In this document: in pieces, positions 62,144 to 64,000 of the stretch
Layout: every line of letters begins with the position of its first letter
Numbering within the stretch: position 1 is the first letter of the stretch
Origin: Paenibacillus sp. FSL R7-0337
GTDB lineage: Bacteria > Bacillota > Bacilli > Paenibacillales > Paenibacillaceae
Direction of reading: 5' to 3'
Assembly (NCBI RefSeq): GCF_037969875.1
Contig: NZ_CP150218.1
Coordinates: 1,674,001-1,738,000 of the forward strand
Length of the DNA stretch: 64,000 nucleotides
Position numbers and translations under genes: made by a program
Notes under the pieces: generated by a model
The model's database searches: none
The model's input: the letters and a program-made list of their open reading frames with translations, nothing else
What the model was told of the DNA's origin: nothing

Positions 62144-64000
62144 ATGGATAAAAAACAATTGTCTCAGGATATTCTTAGGCTGGTTGGCGGTCAAGAAAAT
62201 ATCGACCAGGTCACTCACTGTATGACAAGACTGAGATTCAACCTGAATAACAACAGCAAGGCGGACAAAGCAGCGTTAAAAAACACGCCCGGTGTGATGG
62301 GGGTTGCGGAGAATGGCGGACAGTTTCAGGTCATTATTGGTAACGATGTGCCTCAGGTATACAGCGCACTTATAAGTAACATGAAGAGTGCGCCGGAAAA
62401 GAGTGCGCCGACGGGGGGGAAGAAACGGAATCCGATTAGTGCGCTATTTGATTTTATTGCCGGCATGTTTACCCCAATTCTGCCTGCGATAGCGGGCGCC
62501 GGGATGATCAAGGGGATTATAGCTATCCTGGTGGCCTTGGGATGGATGACTGATAAAAGCTCTACCTATACCATTTTGTCCGCTGTAGGGGACGGAGCGT
62601 TTTATTTCTTGCCCATTATCCTGGCGGTCAGTGCAGCCAAAAAGATGGGCAGCAATATCTTTATCGGGGCATCGCTGGCAGCAGGGATCATGCATCCAAC
62701 GATAACGGCATTGCTGGCGGAGGGAGACTCCAGCTTCGCAGGGATCACGGTTATTGCCGCATCCTATTCATCCACGGTGGTTCCGATCGTTATCGCCATC
62801 TGGATTGCTTCTTATGTGGAGAGAGCCGTTGACCGCATCACCCATGCTTCCCTGAAGCTGATTGTTGTACCTACCGTTACACTTCTAATCATGGTTCCGC
62901 TTACTTTAATTGCGATCGGACCTTTAGGCTCTATTTTGGGTAACAGCTTGTCTGACGGTATTGCGTGGTTATTTGATAACGCCTCCATTTTTGCGAGTAT
63001 TCTCATTGCCGGAACGATGTCCGTGTTAATTATTACAGGTATGCATTATGCACTTTTACCAATTGTAGTGAGTTCAATGGCAACTTTCGGTTATGACTTT
63101 ATCATTCCCTTAATGTTTGCTGCTAATATGGCGCAAGGCGGTGCAGCATTTGGGGTTGGCTTTAAGTCAAAAGTGACATCCACCAAATCACTTGCGTATT
63201 CCACAGGACTAACCGCGCTTATGGGTATTACCGAGCCTGCAATGTACGGGATTAATATGAAGTTCAAGAAGCCGTTCGCTGCAGCCCTCATTGGTGGAGC
63301 AGTCTCCGGAGCATTCATGGGAATATTCACTGTTAAAACATTTGCAGTGGGCACCGCAGGTTTACCGGGGATTGCAGCTTTTGCCGGTCCGGCCATCAGC
63401 AACCTGGTTTACGGTCTGGTTGGCGGATTGATCGGGTTCGCAGTTGCCTCTTTAATTACCTATCTCCTAGGCTTCCAAGAAGAAATGGAGCCACAAACAG
63501 CAAAAGCAATGCCTGTGACTCCAACTGCTGCTGCAACAGAAGTGGTTATGGTGCAGGATCAAGAAATCTTTAGTCCTATGACCGGTGAGGTCAAACCACT
63601 CAGCGAAGTGCCTGACCCTGCTTTTTCGGAAGAACTGATGGGTAAAGGATTTGCAATTCAACCGTCTTCAGGACGGGTTGTATCTCCAGTAGAAGGCACT
63701 GTGTTCTCATTGTCAAAGAGCGGTCATGCTATTGGACTATTAAGTAACAGCGGAGCAGAACTGCTGATCCATATCGGAATTGATACAGTGAAGCTGAAGG
63801 GGCAATTCTTCTCGCCGCAGGTTCAGGTGGGAGGCAAGGTATCAATGGGCGATATCCTGATGGAATTCGATCGCGAACAGATTCAACAAGCGGGATACAA
63901 CTTGATATCACCAGTTATTATTACCAACATGCATCAATATTCATCCATCCAGACAGCAGGTCGTACCACGATTAAAGAACGAGAGTTACTGTATACAGCC
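62144..64000 (+). CDS. Beta-glucoside-type PTS permease, EIIBCA (3' end outside window)
   Basis: 619 codons are present and the frame is open at the window edge. Domain order is EIIB (about 1-85, phospho-Cys26 in THCMTRLRF), EIIC (about 100-455, GITEPAMYGI signature) and EIIA (from about 485), with the phospho-His in LLIHIGIDTVKL. Such proteins import and phosphorylate beta-glucosides or related disaccharides. Upstream AAAGGGG is about 13 nt from the ATG, a long spacer. The divergent RpiR gene is the likely regulator. The sugar cannot be fixed; trehalose- or sucrose-type relatives are less likely because EIIA is fused. Confidence 0.93.
   Translation, partial: MDKKQLSQDILRLVGGQENIDQVTHCMTRLRFNLNNNSKADKAALKNTPGVMGVAENGGQFQVIIGNDVPQVYSALISNMKSAPEKSAPTGGKKRNPISALFDFIAGMFTPILPAIAGAGMIKGIIAILVALGWMTDKSSTYTILSAVGDGAFYFLPIILAVSAAKKMGSNIFIGASLAAGIMHPTITALLAEGDSSFAGITVIAASYSSTVVPIVIAIWIASYVERAVDRITHASLKLIVVPTVTLLIMVPLTLIAIGPLGSILGNSLSDGIAWLFDNASIFASILIAGTMSVLIITGMHYALLPIVVSSMATFGYDFIIPLMFAANMAQGGAAFGVGFKSKVTSTKSLAYSTGLTALMGITEPAMYGINMKFKKPFAAALIGGAVSGAFMGIFTVKTFAVGTAGLPGIAAFAGPAISNLVYGLVGGLIGFAVASLITYLLGFQEEMEPQTAKAMPVTPTAAATEVVMVQDQEIFSPMTGEVKPLSEVPDPAFSEELMGKGFAIQPSSGRVVSPVEGTVFSLSKSGHAIGLLSNSGAELLIHIGIDTVKLKGQFFSPQVQVGGKVSMGDILMEFDREQIQQAGYNLISPVIITNMHQYSSIQTAGRTTIKERELLYTA

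Noticed and set aside
61888..62151. 87-codon frame upstream of the PTS gene
   Set aside because: It overlaps the PTS start in another frame, lacks a ribosome-binding site and crosses the divergent promoter region.

Overview
The window reads as chromosome of a spore-forming Bacillales species, most likely Paenibacillus. The evidence is gene order and gene content. A block matching the Bacillus subtilis yqh/spoIIIA/acc region runs through the first 20 kb: amaP, Asp23, accC, accB, spoIIIAH to spoIIIAA, yqhV, efp, a Xaa-Pro peptidase, yqhR, yqhQ, yqhP, yqhO and mntR. There are also stalk-domain (copper amine oxidase N-like) surface proteins and two YesMN-type two-component systems wired to sugar ABC transporters. 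Most genes are on the minus strand. No rRNA, tRNA, CRISPR array, transposase or prophage was seen.

Layout. 1-3.0 kb: envelope-stress proteins (AmaP, Asp23) and acetyl-CoA carboxylase subunits. 3.2-9.6 kb: the complete eight-gene spoIIIA operon plus yqhV. 9.8-17.5 kb: YitT, aspartate kinase, a 0.6 kb palindromic repeat region, efp, peptidase, yqhR, yqhQ, yqhP and a patatin-like yqhO. 17.6-21.9 kb: a secreted GHL10-type hydrolase, mntR, spore photoproduct lyase and ccdA. 22.0-25.3 kb: a zinc uptake operon (znuA-znuC-znuB) whose last two genes are split by 0.68 kb of repeats. 25.4-28.5 kb: metG with a methionine T-box, yidD and zur. 28.7-31.0 kb: a large stalk/PKD surface protein. 31.2-37.1 kb: sugar ABC transporter with kinase and regulator. 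37.3-43.3 kb: fermentation genes pflA, pflB and adhE. 43.8-50.5 kb: a second kinase-regulator-ABC cluster flanked by two copies of a ~104 bp element. 50.8-52.3 kb: hydrolase and acetyltransferase. 52.5-58.6 kb: alpha-glucoside phosphorolysis operon (two GH65 enzymes, beta-phosphoglucomutase, esterase). 59.0-64.0 kb: an Fnr-type oxygen regulator, NUDIX, NAD(P)-binding protein, RpiR regulator and a truncated beta-glucoside-type PTS permease.

Three regulatory circuits can be read from the sequence. First, the Fnr-like regulator (C-terminal Cys cluster) sits in the same window as TGTGA-N6-TCACA boxes placed about 41 bp before candidate start sites of pflB, adhE and fnr itself; pflB carries two boxes as a mirror-image pair. 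Second, Zur is encoded about 3 kb from the zinc operon, whose promoter carries two Zur-like palindromes. Third, metG is preceded by a T-box with an AUG specifier, and its -35 hexamer overlaps the yidD stop codon.

The least explained structures are non-coding: (i) a ladder of seven palindromes at nearly constant 51 bp spacing between lysC and efp; (ii) a repeat patchwork inside the zinc operon whose TTGYA-N5-TACAA motifs recur at 41, 51 and 62 bp; (iii) the duplicated 104 bp element around the second ABC cluster; (iv) a small family of hairpins with a compensatory base change. Start codons below were chosen by ribosome-binding-site spacing and family alignment from memory; no database search was run.
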